Positions 1 to 14,900 of a DNA stretch of 64,000 nt are shown here, piece by piece (within the stretch, counting starts at the first letter, position 1; each line of letters opens with the position of its first letter). Source of the DNA: Callaeas wilsoni (lineage: Eukaryota; Chordata; Aves; Passeriformes; Callaeidae). Location: positions 1 through 64,000 of the forward strand of contig VWPU01013666.1 of assembly GCA_013398955.1 (NCBI GenBank), given 5' to 3'. The notes below the pieces were generated by a model. That model made no database searches and was not told the origin of the DNA. It was given only the letters and a program-made list of their open reading frames with translations. The translations under genes were made by a program, and so were the position numbers.

Positions 1-3000
1 ATAATATATATAAAATATATATAGAGAGAGGGAAAATAATATATAATAATGGAGGGGAAAATATAAAATATTACTATTTTATCTGTACTTAGAAGGAAAA
101 AAAAATCCATTATGACAATGGCTGCTATATTTTAAAGTCATAATGAGTCACGCAGGTTTTATTAACGCTTAACATAAAATTTTTAAATTCATTGCAAAAA
201 TTAAAGTAATTCTTCCTGAGTGCTTCAGGGATCCATATTTTCAGCTGAAGTACCTTAGGACCATTCAGAGAATGGAAAGAATGAAGTTTTGGAAAAGCCT
301 ATGGAATAGTCTCCTCTTTTAATCTCAGTCAGCTGGGAAGCAGATGTTTTCAAAGCTATTCAATGGCAGAGGATAAGGTCCAAGCCAGCTGTGCCAGTTT
401 TTCTAAGCACATCATGCAAACATTTGCTCATATGGATGATATCTTATGATCACTGTAAGAACATTAAAATGGGCACATAAACCTGAAATATTAAAGTTCT
501 AGAAAAAGCCCTAGCCCAGGATGATAACTGAGTCACAAAATCCTTCAGAGCCTCGGGGCAATAGTCTTATGTCACTGTTAAATGCCTACTTTTAGTGCGT
601 GTTAATCTTGAAAGTGACAACAGTAACCACATTTATGAAAAACATAACTCAATAAAGGTGGAACAAACTATAAACAACATTCAGTAGAGCTAAGCAATAT
701 TATGGCAACAAATTAAAATTCAAAGTTAACTTCTCAAATATTCGTTGTGAGCTACATTATTTTCTTTTATCTAATTGAGTAAGCTTCAGTAAAAATCTTA
801 AGGAAATGCATATTGTAAGAAAAGAAAATAGTCCTTATAATTATGAAGCTTTTATTCACTTAAAATAATAATGCATATAAAAATATTATCCTGTTTATAT
901 GACTTAGTGGAAAAAAGGAACAGTGACTCATTCAGTAGACAAGCAAAGATTTATCATCTGTACACTGTTGGTACAAAATTTGAATAAGTGTTTTGTAAGG
1001 GGAAATGGATAAAAGGATAAGATGAAGTTTCTTTTGACACTTCTAAAAAAAGTAGTTCAGAGGCAAAAAAATGCATAAACTTGATTATATTCTGTCCTTA
1101 TTTGAGCTGACTTTAGGGAAATTCAGAATTCAAGAACTGCAATCGAAAATGGGCCAGGATTTTATAAATTAAGTTCTCAGGGCTAGGGTATTAACATGTA
1201 ATCCTATTGATTTTGGTGGATACAGCTTTCCTTGGAATGACCTGATGAGCCATCCAAAGAATTATTTAGAATTAGAATTTAACTACAAAATTTTGAAGAA
1301 CCTGCAGGGTCATGTGAGACTCTCAATTTTCTAAAAACATCAACTTCTGACTTTTGTAAAATGCATTAAAAATTTTGGCATTGTTTAAATTATTAAAAGA
1401 AATACACTATAAAATAAATTTTAAAATAGTATGGTTTTTTTTTTTAAAAAGCTGTTTAAAGTTACTATCTAACATGACCCATATGGTTCACTTAATAAGT
1501 GTTGATACAAATCATAGAGACTTCAAAATACAATTAAATATAAGGCAATAAGTGTTTTCACATTCAAATAACTGCTGTCCATGGTAGAATAGAAAAATAT
1601 TGTGGTTAAATAGTTTATGAGCTCAGGAAAAACTTGAACTGAGTCTTCCAGTGTGACATAACATTTAAGCAATACTCAGAATTCTCAATTTCAATCCACT
1701 TCCAAATTTGACGTAGTTCACCATCTACGAGCCTTGTCATGGGCAAGAAGAAATTATTGTGTGGTTTCCTTTTTGTGAATGGTTGATAGAACGGAAAGAT
1801 GGCAGCAAGAACATCAGTAAAGAAAATAAATTCTGAACACTCCTAATACCCATCAGACTGCAAATATGACAACAAACTGGGTATTTAAAATGTAGCCCAA
1901 GGAATGGAGCTTTCATTATCATGTATTTAAAGGTAATCAAATGTTACTGTCAATCAGTTTAAGAATATTGTAAAGTGCAGTTAAAGAGAAAGGTGAGTCT
2001 CTCTAAACAATTTAGGAAAGAAACTCTTTCTGTGATTAAAACTCCTGAAGAAAGAAACCCTTTTTAGTTACAGCTTTTACTTGTGGATTTTACCAAGATC
2101 ACAATCTACTTACAGCAACTTTTAAAGGTTTCTGTTTTAATTACCATTTTATCAGAGACAGTACTTTTCATAGTGGCAACACACAAAACAACATATAATG
2201 GAAAAAAAAAGTACTGAAAAGGACCCACAGATAATAATGAGGCGAGTGGGTTTACCTGAAATTTCTTAAATGGTTTTTGCAGTAGAAAAGGTTGGTTTAT
2301 GCATAGGACATTCAGCACCTCAAACTAGCCCATGTTACTCTTCAAGCCAAAACCAAGACCATAATCCTATTTAATGACTTGATTCCTTTGAAATAACTGT
2401 AGTAGAAACAATTCCTCTAGGTTCTGCTGGCACTGGAAGACCAAATACTGAAATTTGAGGGAGAATTTTTTTTTTTAAAAGCCTGCTCTACTTCATTACT
2501 CTTTCAATGAGAATTTGCATACTTTTCAGTGTCAGATTATTTTGTCATCCGTGCTGATGCAACACACGTAACTCACGATTAATGCTGCCCCTTCCTGTTT
2601 CTGGCTGCTCTGTGTATCCAAAGCTTCTCAACTCCTTTATCTTATTCAAAGTCCTCTTAAAATTCAAATCTGTAACATTTCTTACCTGATGAAGAAGGGA
2701 ATTTATCAGCACAAGAAGGAAACACACAACATGTGTTTGAGTTTGTGGAACTGTCATCTCCTATGGATTAACTTTCTAGAATGAATCCCATAAACAGCAG
2801 CTGAAAATACCAGGTGTTTGAACCCTGAGATCCTGGAAGTCACTGAAGTTTAATGAGTTCCTGACTATGGACACAGCTACTTTGTGCCATATCGTATTCA
2901 TCCTCTGGTTTAGAGGAAGGATGGAAGGTTGTCACCAGAGCTCTTTACAACATATATATGTGTGTGTATATATATAAAAATATACATAAATTAACCAAGA

Positions 3001-4135
3001 GTAACACTTTGGTGAAAGTTTCAGAACTACAAGCAATCACAGACTGCAACCCTGAAAATGTAAACTTCAGGAACTGGCCTGAGGTTGGCAATTGCCCCTA
3101 CCACAGTTTTGACTGAATGAGCTATCGTTTGACCCTAAAGCACCTGTCCAGCCAAAACATATCACAGAATGGATGACAACAGCTATTTCAGCAGTATTTG
3201 TAGAGACAAGAACACATCAAGAGTCAATAGTGAAAGTAATAAAAAAGGATAAACTTTCCATTACAAATAAAAAGCGGGAAAACCTTTCTGATCCTGTTTG
3301 TACAAGAAATTGTGTATAATGCCAAAGCTTAGAAGTGGAGTGGGAAAAATAAACTCCACACATTATGACTGGTCAAAGGAAGAAAGGATGTCATGATAAC
3401 CCCCAGAAACAGCCTTCAGAAAAATAAGCACATCTTTGTTTGTGTTAATACTTTTGCCACTGTACTTACAGTTCCTTTGAGCATTTCTTATCTCAAGTTA
3501 TTACCCATCTCAAAAGCATGAGAGGAAAAAAAACCTGCCTAGGAAACCAACTACTAAAGAGCTCTTTCAGAAGCACATTTTAAATTATATAATGAGCATT
3601 ACTCCTCTCCTCCTGCCTTTTATCATTACTTAATGATGCATTGTTGGAATTGAGTGCTCAGTGCAAGCTTCATGCGAAAGCTTTCAAACCTGGTGATGGT
3701 CTGACAATATCAAAATTCTAGATTTTTAATTTTAGAATTAAAAAGTCACAAAGAGCTAAGGTTTTAAGCTATGGTTTGGTATTTCAAGGATGACAATATT
3801 AAGAATTTGTGAAGAATGCTATTTTGTTTTTCTAAGCACAACATACAAACTTGTACAGCTTGCAAGTAACACAAACAAGAAAACTCCCTAGACCACTGCC
3901 TTTCCAATTTTTAACCTGTTTGGGTTTTTTTGGCTAAACACCACAAATATTAATCCCCAAATATAAAAATATACACCTTCAGCAGTCAGCTACTGCTTGA
4001 TTTGTTTCCATCAAACAGCAGGTTAGCCTATAACCCACCTTACCTGCATGTGACCTGAAAATTTCGTTCTACCTTGGGAAAATACTTGCCTATAGTCAGA
4101 TCTACAGTGCCTTTGTAAAAGAAAACATTGCTCCC
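1..4135. other. AT-rich intron with no recognised element
   Basis: The stretch begins with an AT/AG-rich low-complexity run (1..55). Otherwise it holds only scattered short A/T runs and the TA/TG repeat at 2.95 kb. Short open frames on both strands show no protein similarity that I recognise. Confidence 0.6.
2951..2984. repeat. TA/TG microsatellite
   Basis: CATATATATGTGTGTGTATA followed by further TA units. Simple repeat. Confidence 0.8.
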
Positions 4136-4153
4136 ATATATATATATATATAA
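4136..4153. repeat. (AT)n microsatellite
   Basis: Nine AT units between CTCCC and AAGAAG. Simple repeat. Confidence 0.85.
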
Positions 4154-4560
4154 AGAAGAAAAATCTCTGATATGCAAGCAGCTATGACCTTTAACATCTG
4201 CTGCAAAATCACAGGAAGCATTTCAATTAACAACTTTATCAAACTACAAATTATTTACTCAATTTCATTAACAAAAGAGAATGTCTTGGACACAGCCAAA
4301 ATACTTCTGAGAAAAAGACAGCATGCTGTGTCTGGTCATGGGGCAATTGAGCTCATTTAACACAGGAGGGGAAAACAGTGGAAAGTAAGTGAAAAGTGCC
4401 ATGGCTGAGCCTGGAAACATCACTGACAGAAAGTGATCACATATCAAAAAGGTTGTGATAGAGAAACTGTCATTAAGCAATTCCTCTGTGGCATCAGAAC
4501 ACATTAGGAGCCAGGAGCCTTGAATTAGAATTCTGAGAAGGAACTTTAAACACAGAGTAC

Positions 4561-4582
4561 TTTTTTTTTTTTTTTTTTTTTT
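4561..4582. repeat. T22 homopolymer
   Basis: Twenty-two consecutive T residues follow GAGTAC. No retroelement was recognised on either side. Confidence 0.85.
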
Positions 4583-5647
4583 AATTTCTGTTATTTACAG
4601 ATCTATTGTGAATTTTCTCCTACAGCTACTGGTCAGCTAACTCTGGAAGAACCTACACTGCTATCAAGCACTGTGAGGGCACTCCCACACATTTGATTAT
4701 TCCCTGACTCAATTCATAGGAGTGTTGCAAGACACATACTGAGAGCTCCTGTGAACAATCCATTCATTTCTAACAGAAGCCTGTAAAAAAATGCTCTTGG
4801 ACTCTGGATGCTAGAAGAGCTAACTAAGTTTTATGGTAATAACATGACTTCCAAAATTCCAGTTCTACACTTTAAACATTGGGTCTTGTTGGTATTGTTC
4901 GAATAAGTCAGCAATTTAAACATTTACACACTTTCCACTTGAATAACACAAAGCAGTCTCAAAGCCAGCTGCTAGGAAAATAACAATTACTACTTGCTCT
5001 GCTTGTTACACAATACCTAAACCCACACCTTTAATTCAGAGTCACTCTACACTGACAAAGATAAAGATACCCTGCCCTCAAAGGTGTAATAAGTATATGA
5101 GGCAAAGCACAGACAGAAAGGACATTTAAATCCTCCAAAGCACAGGCGTCATACAGAAGCCAAAAAAGATTGATGGCCATATTTGCAAAAGTGCTTATTC
5201 AACAAAACAAAACAAACCCCACACCTGACCATCTCCCCAGACTTCCAGAGAGGCAACGGTTCCTCACTCTCTGTCAAATCCCCATCCCCAAGCTGAAAAC
5301 ACATACAAAAAAAATCCTGAACATTCATTTTCTCTAGACAACAATTTTATGAGGGACAGATGCAAAGAGCACTTGTTACTGAAAACAGACAATATTTTTC
5401 TTAAAGAAGTGATCAAAGCCCTCAAATTTTTTTATGTAATGGTCAAGGATATTCTCTGTGTAATTAGAAATGTAAATTTGAAACTTTTAGATGGAAGATG
5501 GCATTGAATATTAAATCATCAAAGTAGGATTTGTTTTAATGATTATTCATTTGAACCAGAGAAATGCTGCAGAAATACGGCTAAACATTACTACTGCCTT
5601 CATTAAAACAAAAGAAAAGTGTGAGACATGAATACTTCTATCCATCC

Positions 5648-5671
5648 TAAGATGGATGATAGTCCATCTTA
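5648..5671. repeat. Small hairpin with 9-nt arms
   Basis: TAAGATGGA (5648..5656) and TCCATCTTA (5663..5671) are exact inverted copies around a 6-nt loop. The flanking ATCCATC just to the left could pair alternatively with GATGGAT, giving two mutually exclusive hairpins. It is likely neutral. Confidence 0.5.
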
Positions 5672-6827
5672 CTTACCAAAGGCTACATAAGAGAACTTTG
5701 AAAGAGAAATCAACACCACATTTCATGAATCCTAACCCAGTACTTGAAGCATAAAAATAATTTTTCTGTAATTACCATTTTCTGCCCTCACAGTGCCTAA
5801 CTGAGAAGTCACTCTGCTACTGATACCTCAAGTACTGCAAAGTGATTTGAGTTTTTTTCTTTCTGATAAGTGTTCTTTTAGATGTTCTTCTGAGCTCCTT
5901 TGAAGCCATCTATGTTCCTTCTTCATTCCCCATTTCTCTGCCCAGATAGGGCTTCTGACTCCCTTTTCTCTTTGAAATTCCCACCTTCTTCTACAAAAAG
6001 AAGCAGCGTAAAGAAGCAGAGGACTGAAATCTCACCTCCTGGTGTTATTTGAGGACCATTTGGACACTCACTACTCAGAATCCTGATTCCTACAGAAATC
6101 TTCAGTGAAACTGTACAAAAGTGAAGAGAGTAACAAGGAGTACAGAGACTTACAGATTATGTGAGATTAAAAAGACAATCTTTAAAATGGGTTAAATAGA
6201 GTTTAGTGAGAACTAAACTTCATCCATAAAGGGATGAGTTAGAAAAACTAGTGAATGCCAGGAGTCTAATGATGGATCTGTGCATTTGAATTTAAATTCC
6301 TTAGGACTAGATCATTAGAGTGGGAGTTGAGAGTTCTTATGAAATATCCTTCATTCCCCACCAAACGTGGCCTTCCAAAAGCACCTGATTATATTTAAAG
6401 GATTATGACACGAGCCTATCACTGGCACACGTTAGTGAAGCAGTTCACCTGCATGTTTCAATTTGATAGCATTGCTTTCCTTCTGAATTGTTTAGAATAA
6501 ACAACTTGAAGATTGCAGCACGAGTTTGTTGAGATGAGAACCCAAGAATTCTGCTGCTGGTGCGCTGTGAGAATGTCACTGTAAATGGCACTGCAAATGT
6601 GCAAAGCCCTTTGGTGACCTTTCTGTGACACACCACATTCACCAGCACAACCTGGTGGGACAGGAGAGTTCTCACAGCTTTGGAGAGACACAAGTTCAAT
6701 GATCAGAGGTTCTATAATCTCCTTTAATTCATCAGCACCAGAATCAGTGGCTCACATATAGTGAGAGGGAGAAGCTGTGGGGGAGTTTCTTTAAAAAGAG
6801 CAAGCAAAATGGAGTAAGCAAAACACA

Positions 6828-7016
6828 AAACTAATTAAACTTGATGCAACAAAAAAAAAAACCTCAAGCATTTTTGATGCAATTTATTAAGGAGAAAAAG
6901 TGGTGAAATTAACAGCAATCAGAAACTAATTAAAGTTGATGCAATAGGAGCAGCCGAAGAATGCCTGATAACATTTATTGAACCAAAGAAACATGGCTGT
7001 CAAGTTAAAAGAAATC
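6828..7016. repeat. Imperfect tandem duplication, about 95-nt period
   Basis: A 22-nt block at 6828..6849 recurs at 6923..6944 with one mismatch (AAACTAATTAAAcTTGATGC versus AAACTAATTAAAgTTGATGC, each followed by AA). Downstream parts of the two units align more loosely: a TTTATT block, then an aaattaacagcaatc-like end versus agttaaaagaaatc. This suggests an old segmental duplication or an unknown short repeat. Confidence 0.5.
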
Positions 7017-8086
7017 AACCAAACTCTGTTTTTGAATAGTTACACAAAGATAATTATTCTCTGGATGACACTTACAGAATAAGATTCAAGTCATTACCTC
7101 AAAAGACAAAAGGACTGACATGCTGTGTTAAACTGCCTGTGAAAAAAAGGGCCTTCATACAGAAACTTTATAAGTAATTCCTGGGTCTTGCATATAAACA
7201 AATATGACTCATCAATCAAGAACAATGCGCTGCTATTGTTATATCAATTACTTCTATAAACTAATATTTGACAAATATTTGGGAGAATACCTTGCACAAC
7301 AGGGTACTTACAAGGCAGAGACTCCTGGTGTTTTCATCCTATCTTTGAAACTCATTGCCTCAGCGCCTGGGGCAAGTAATTATCATCTAGGAGTCCATTT
7401 GTTTTAGGATTAGGACTCAAAACTCAATTCCTGATGTCAAGCACCATTTAAAGTATGGCTAACTGCCAGAAATTCTTTTCTTATAGAAGGTCTTGGTGGC
7501 AAAAAGTGAAGTGAGTCTGTCTGCAGTGAGAGTGAGACACTTCAATTTTCCCTATGTAGTTGTACATCTTTTGTACCACAGTCTCAGATTTATTTAAAAA
7601 AAAAAACAAACAACAAATTCAGACAAAAAATAGGTGTTCACAGATTCTAAAGCATGTTAAAAGCTTTCTGATTAACTAAAATTCCACGTTGTAACTGTTG
7701 TAGGATGGGTCACACTCAGGGTCCCAGTAAAGTCAATCTCATTCAAAATACTCAACTTCCAGCACATTTCTTCTGCAATAACAATTTAAAACCAAATTGG
7801 GTTTTAAATTGGTGACCTTTATAGGCTTTCAAAATTCTTCCTAGTAAATTTCCAACATGATCATCATCCTCCTCCTCCTCAAAACTATCACAAGGCTCCC
7901 ATTCATGAAACGATCAAATAAAAGTCTGTCTTGTAAAACGTGATATCACAGCCAAGTGTAGCACAGATCCAAAGCAAACTATCAGATTTGGTTTGTTATT
8001 TTAATCTCATAAAGATAATATCCTCAGCTGAGGAATTAAGTTTCCCATAATTCATTCAATGCTTTTAAATTCTCACTTCTTAGTCT

Positions 8087-8103
8087 AAAAAAAAAAAAAA
8101 AAA
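8087..8103. repeat. A17 homopolymer
   Basis: Seventeen A residues. Similar shorter A runs occur at 30657..30670, 31985..32000, 32312..32326 and 54535..54547. Confidence 0.8.
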
Positions 8104-11100
8104 TCTCCCTCTCTCTAAAGCCTGGTATTCAATTCCAAAGAGCTGCAATCTGGTATTAGTGACACGGCTAAGGTAGGTTTCGATTGTTTTTGAACACAAA
8201 ATAGTGAGTTAGTCTGTTCAATAGTTCTGATTTTCTATTTTACTGCATTTTTACCCCCAAGGAATTTTTAGCAGTGAGTGAAATCCTCATTACTTACACA
8301 ATCTTTCAACTCTACTTCTTTTTTCTAAGACAGCTGAGCCTTACACTGTCAAAATACCCATTTTACTTTCAGAGGCAGTTTATATCATTAACATAGATAT
8401 TTAATGGATCCTTTTTTCCTAGTCTGTTGAGAAATTGTTTAAAATTTCAGAATGAAAGTCAAGATGTTAACTCCTCTTTATCTTGGAAAAAAAACCCCAC
8501 TGTCTTGCAGCAAGCACTTGTTTATATTCACTTCAACAGCAGATGAATAAAGTTCCAGCAGAGCTCCGGTAAAAAGAACATTTTGGTGTTTGTGCATCAT
8601 AGACTGCAGCAGCCTGGTGCAGAACTTCTTTTTACTTGGAATGGCAGCACCACATTAGCTCTTTACATAAGCAAGCTAACGTCACTGCAGAGGACAGAGC
8701 TGCATCTGCTACTGAGTGTCATGACTTGGTCTGTCACAGCCAAAACCTGCCTCTAAGGCAACTGTTGGGAGCGAGAAATTATAATTTAATTTCTTGAACA
8801 TGCAGAAAGTTTAAAAAAAAAATTAGCTCCTTACAGTTTTTTAAACTGTGTTCAGCAAAGAGCTTCTGAAACATGAAATCCCAAGAATTCGTGTCTGTCC
8901 TGTTTATATTAATTTTCCCCTCTTACAAAAATTCTCAGCTTTTTCCTCCATCTTTTCTTGCCGAGTAAGAAAGAAATGGGACTTACTTACCCTCCTAGTC
9001 TAGAGCTGCCTCATTCTCCTCTCTCTCAGCTGCCTGGTCAGTCTCTGCCTCTTAGACTTGAGAAGAAAAAAGTTCTATGTGCCTTTCTTGTAGTGGCAGG
9101 ATATATTTCAATCACTTTTTTTTCATGTTGCTGATACCCATGAATTTATAGATATTTGATACACATACTTTCTTTAAAACAGATTGGAACTGGACAACAG
9201 ATTCAAATGTTAATGAGGGAGAATTTGGAAGAAGAAAACGTGAGTTGAATGATGGTACAATCATATGCTACCATTCACTAGGAACATCAGTTAAAAATGT
9301 TTTGCTTTTTTCCTTCAGCAATTCAGACTAAATGCACGCTCACAAAATTCGAGAATGAGTCTGAGAAAACCACAGTGATGGTACATCCCTCGCAGGAACA
9401 TAATTTGAAAATACCTGATCATTTCTAGCCACTGAGGAAAGGAAAACCATTGAAGATTCTCAGATCATATTGTTTTCAGCACCACATAAATTACATCAAT
9501 TCAATTTCGATTACCCTCTATTCCAGGCCTATTAAATCTTTACTAATAGGTCTCCTTCATGTCATGCCTGTACAGTGAGATGCAAGGCCCTTTTTATCAT
9601 AAGTTAAACCGTGGTAATGGGGGGATGGTTGGGTGACATACTGCTCTCACACAAGGAGAGTAATTTGCACATTTTAAAATAAGAAATTAATCCTTATCGC
9701 CTCTATAACAACTTGAAGGACAATTCTGATCCACTGTGCCTTGATCAGGTTAATGTAAAAAAATACCCATTTATTGCTCGTAGTCAAAAGAAGAAAGAAG
9801 AATTTGACTGCTGGAATACCTTTCTTCAAAATTGTTACAAAGCACTTAAAATGAACAAGGACATTTTCATATCACTGTCTTTTGATCTTTTCCTTTGCTA
9901 CTCTCTCCCATGTTTGAAAACATAAGCACAGGTGTGCGCTATTTGACTGTCTTAGGAGAAAGGGAAAGGTTCTGTCACAATTTGAAAGAGAAAATCTATA
10001 TTAACAGAGGTGTGGGGTTTGGGGTTTTTTTTCAGCAAAGTGGGTTTATTACTGACCAGTGTGAGAACCATCCTCTCAGGAAGCTGCAGTGCGCTGATAG
10101 ATTGTACACAGACCTCTTAACTTACCTCATTACAAACTGACATCATCATTGCCAGCAGATTTTGTTAAACATGGATGAACTGCACCTCTTAAAGCCTTCA
10201 GCAGCAAGGCTGACATTTTTTGGACAGTAAATCCTCTGATTTTTGAAAAAGCAACGATATACACTTTAGGACACATCGATCTGGAGGATGAGTCCAAGCT
10301 CATCCAGGCTTAAAAACCTTGGAAATAGCACAAGCTGACCTGAGTTGCATTAACTTTTCTGAATTCCTCTCTAGGCTCTCAAAAGAAGAGGTTCAAACAT
10401 AATATGATAGGAGAGCGTTTACAGCTGTCGTTGGGAGCCTCTGCATTGTGTGTTGATGTGGCCCTGCATCATCCTGGGATGATGAACTCTGGCTCGAGGA
10501 GCAAAGACAGAACAGAAAGAAATATGTTTGGAATAAAGTTTTCTTACATCACCTTAACTGCAATACAGCCAGACGGAGAAGAATGTGAGTAATAAAGCAA
10601 GGATGTAGCTGGCAAGAACGGGTAAAATACATCTTTCTGCTTAGCACACTTTCATCTATAGCTGAGTAAAAGTATGCACCTCCTTCATAACTTCAACACT
10701 CAAACCAAGGTGGATTTTAAAAGTCTAACTCGCTGCAAAAGTGGGTTATTTTCCACAACGCCACAACATGTTTCATATCATAGTTTTCATTTCCTCAGGA
10801 ATTGGGAGTAGAAGAGTTCAGCAAAAGAGCAGGGCACCAAAACAAAGATATATCCTGCTTTTTTACCTTTCTATTTTAGAGGACAGGTGTGCACAATTTC
10901 TAATGAGGAAGGAAAAAAAAATGGTTAAAGGACTTGTAAACTGTACTTTTCTTTTGTCCCTATTGAGGTTGCTCACTTTCTGAAAATAAGCAGAAAAAAA
11001 CCTCAAGATGCCTCAGAGAGAAAGCAGAAGACATCTTTTCTGCTTCTGCTTCTCCTAGGAACAAATCCCACCAGAAACTGACACAAAAAAACCCCCAAAA

Positions 11101-11765
11101 TATACAGTTATCCTATTAGCAGAGCTTTCCACAACACAAAGTAATGCTGTTGAGCATTAATGTGTTCATTACCTTGTAATACTGGTGGATCACTTTCTGC
11201 AGACAGGCACCTTAGGTGCCTCAGCCCTGTGAGGATCTGTGATGGAGCAGGGAAAGAGCTCACAGCTGCCAAACCCAGAGCCCTGATCTCCCCTCTGAGA
11301 GAATGGGATGTTGGCCTGACAGTAAGGGAATACTTGGGAGGAAGAAGCAGGTTGTGCTGTTGGTGTTGTGTTCCATGGTGCCAAGGTTTATCCCTTACTC
11401 CTCTTTCCCAAGAGACTGAAAGTCAGTTTTAGGTCAACTCATCCACATATGAACCCGATTCTTGAAGTGGACCTTTCCACGGTTCCAATGTACCACACTT
11501 GTAACAGGCATGTGAGGCAATAAAACCAAACCCTACATTGCATTTAGTTTTCAATCGGAAGCTCTTGAATAGAGCCAAAAAAAAGGAATGATGCTTTATC
11601 AGTCATTAGTGCAGATAGGCTGATGTGTTTCACATAAAACTAGCAAAAATCCCACATTGACAAAACCATTTTATTAATTGAAAATTTCACTAATTATTTT
11701 GTGTAGTAATGCCTCATTTTCTACTTTCTATTGAAAAAAAAGGAAAACTTGTGATGAGAGGATGG

Positions 11766-11866
11766 TGTGCTGGTTTTGGCTGGGGTGGAGTTAACTTTCT
11801 TCATAGTGGCTGGAACAGGGCTGTGTTTTGCTTCTGTGCTGAGCACAGGGTTGATAACGATAATAG
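11766..11866 (+). mobile_element. 5' fragment of the same ERVL-like LTR family
   Basis: About 100 nt starting TGTGCTGGTTTTGGCTGGGG match the start of the LTR at 18315, including GAGTTAACTTTCTTCATAGTGG and the GTGCTGAGCACAGGGTTGATAA block. The remaining LTR is missing, so this is a truncated copy in the same orientation. It is closer to the family consensus I remember than the copy at 18.3 kb. Confidence 0.72.
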
Positions 11867-11999
11867 AGATTTTCATTTCAGAACAAGTTTCCATTCCATA
11901 TCGATCAAGTTTGATACTTAATGCTGCATTTTGAAGAGAAGAATATTAAAATGGTGATATTTTCTGTAAAACAGCAAGTCCAGATCTCACTGAAGTTCT

Positions 12000-14900
12000 G
12001 AAGGAGAATAGCTTTAAAAGAGAAATCAAGTTTCCCTTATTAATGCTCAACAGCTTCAGTAAAGAAGCTTTTTCATCATGAATCCACAGCTATGCCTGAA
12101 AGACAAACAAAGGTGTCTTGATGACTAAGGATGCCTGTTCCAGAAAGTGTGGGCACAGTGGTTTAGTACTTTTTTCAAGTATTTTCTGTCCTTCAGTGTC
12201 ACAGATGCTCTCCTTTCACAGCCTTTTACAGAAGTTAATTCAGGGTGAAAGATCAGGCAGGTGTCATTCACATGAAGCCTTGATACTCTGTTTATAACAA
12301 TTTCTCACTGTAACTGGTGAGCAACAAATTTACCTGAAAAAACACACAGGCAGATAGAAGGAACTGGCACCCGTGAGGTTTCTCCAACACTTCACCCAGA
12401 CCTAGTGACTAGAGGCTGACACAGGTATTTTAACAAGAACACCTCAGGTTGCTCTCAGCCTCTTGACTGAGACGAACAGCATCTTGCACGATTTCAAGGC
12501 TCCTACTTGCCTTAGCTCTAAGGTGACCCTCCTAGCTGAGTGCAAGGATAATTCCAGTATGAGACCGTACATTGCAACAAACAAAAAAAGGAACAAGCCC
12601 TCCCCGTTGCGTGCCCCACCACCGGGCCCACCCCGACAGCTGCTCATGCACGGGAACACAGCCATTTGAAATTCAAAACGTTGACCAGGCAGCATCAAGG
12701 CGCTGAGGAAGAAAACGATAAGAAAATGTTTTTATGCTAATAAGGGGAAACTGAAGCCTTCGACAGGTCAGGAAAAAAATACCCATTCACAATCCTGGCT
12801 TATCTGCACGGAGAGAAAATTCCGCATGTGTGAGTCAGTTGCTAAGAAAGCTCTGACTAATGCAGATACAAGTCTGACTTTTTAAGTTGACGTTTCTACT
12901 TTTGCAGTGGATCAGAACTGTCAGAAGAGTTCCCCAGGCAGAGCGGAGGATTGCAGAGCAGAGTTATTCTGTAGCAGTCTGAGTTGTGGCGTAAGTGCTT
13001 TGATGGAATTAGTAATGGTGGTTTAAGAAACAGCCTTGGATTCTATTCCCAGCACTAGCAATTACCACTCCCATAACAGAATCAGAACAAAGGAACAAAA
13101 TCAGATAGAAACGAGCTGGCAAAGAGCAAATTCCCTTCTGCCCCTGCTTTCACAATGCCATTAAATAACATCTGGCAGTGGGGCAGGACAGACAACTGGA
13201 GACAGGAGCATTTTAAAGTGCTGCTCCTAGACCTGCCAAGAGCTCAGCTGTACAGAGTCCTTCATGCCTCTTCTGCTTTTCTCACAAGATGTGACTGTGA
13301 TAAACATTTATTCTTCACAAATTGAAAATGATCAAAAATGTCTTTTATCAACCACATCAGCCGAACATACTGTGCATCTGTAGATGGATTAAATATAATT
13401 TTGCTAGGTAGTTGGAGAAGAAAGTCTTTAAAGACAGCATTTGGCATGGGTTAATCACCTCTTTCATTAAAGAAAGGAATACATACTGAGAACATCTTTC
13501 TGCCATCCGATTAAGCAATGAGCCAATACAATTGTAAATCTTCCAGAAATTCCCCATGGTTCAACTCAACAGAGGCAATTCTTTACTTCTCAGACCATAT
13601 CTCTCATTTTCAGATAAGCATTGCATTAATTGTGTACAAAAAACTTTCTATCATGCTGTTAAAAGAAATGGAATGTAACTGTTCTGATTCTCCTTAGCAA
13701 CCTTTGACAATTAAGAGATTGAATTATTCATATGTATTTTTAATATAATACAAATTTTAAAGCTTGCTCACCACTCAATTGCTCAAACAGCACGCAAACC
13801 CAAAACTGTTTGATTTCAGTATAAACAGTGCCACTGTTCCTTTTCTGTTCTTGTAGTGGCTGACACAACTTACTGTCTCTGTAACTGAGGTAAAAAGGAT
13901 TTCAGGGTAGAGTTCTGAGAATCACATGCTATCAATTGATTTGCAAGTCATTGGAAGTTTTACTTCCTTTGAATGAGGCAAATTTTAAGTCTCGTCTGCA
14001 CTTATTTGTATTATTTCCTATTAATATAAGTACTCATCCTGTGCACTACTTACCCATATCATGCAAGTCTGATCAAGTTTGGTGTATTCACTGAACATAA
14101 TTCAATGCAGACAGGTTTTCTCCTCCATGCTAATGAGCAGCACAACCATAGTATTAAAATAGAAAGGATGAGACTTGCACTGAGACTAATGCTAATTTCA
14201 TTCAGGATGGGGAAGATACAAATGACACCTGCTTTATTTTTACGCTGAAAAATTGACCAAAAAACTCTGAAGAATGTCAGGACGGGAAACATGTCCTGTA
14301 TGAAGAAAAAATAAATAAACCCACATGTGCTAAGACTGTACATTGCATTATACATTTTATAAACTAAGCTTTTATTTACTGGCATAAACTAAAACATGAT
14401 CAGATAATCTGTATGAGGAGAACGATCTAGTTAGGATAGTTTTGTATTTTTTGCATCTAAATATTATTTTAGATAATGAGAAATTCTATTTAAGTTGCTT
14501 TGCTTCCATCTAACATACAGCTGAGCTGTGAGTGTCATTGCATGGCATTATTATTCTCTTAGGCTGCTACTGGACAATAGAGCTACAGACAGAAATAAAA
14601 TAGTAATAGCTTGTGGCAGGTTACATTTAAAATGTTTGATCAGACTGATCAATTGGCCTTTGCTTCAGAAGCTAAGCTGAGGTTCAAGGAAGGAAAAGAT
14701 AATGGCTAGTCCAACACTTTGGATGTATCTCAATGAATTAGAAGGCACTTGGGATGCTGCTCCAGGCTTAATACAGCTGTCACGTGCAAGAAATGCTTTT
14801 TACCATCTCAGACTCCATAACGGAAATTCTCATCTGCATTTTTTCTTTCAAAAAAGACTTCTATTACTGTCTATACACTTATCTTACATCTTGGTTTTAT

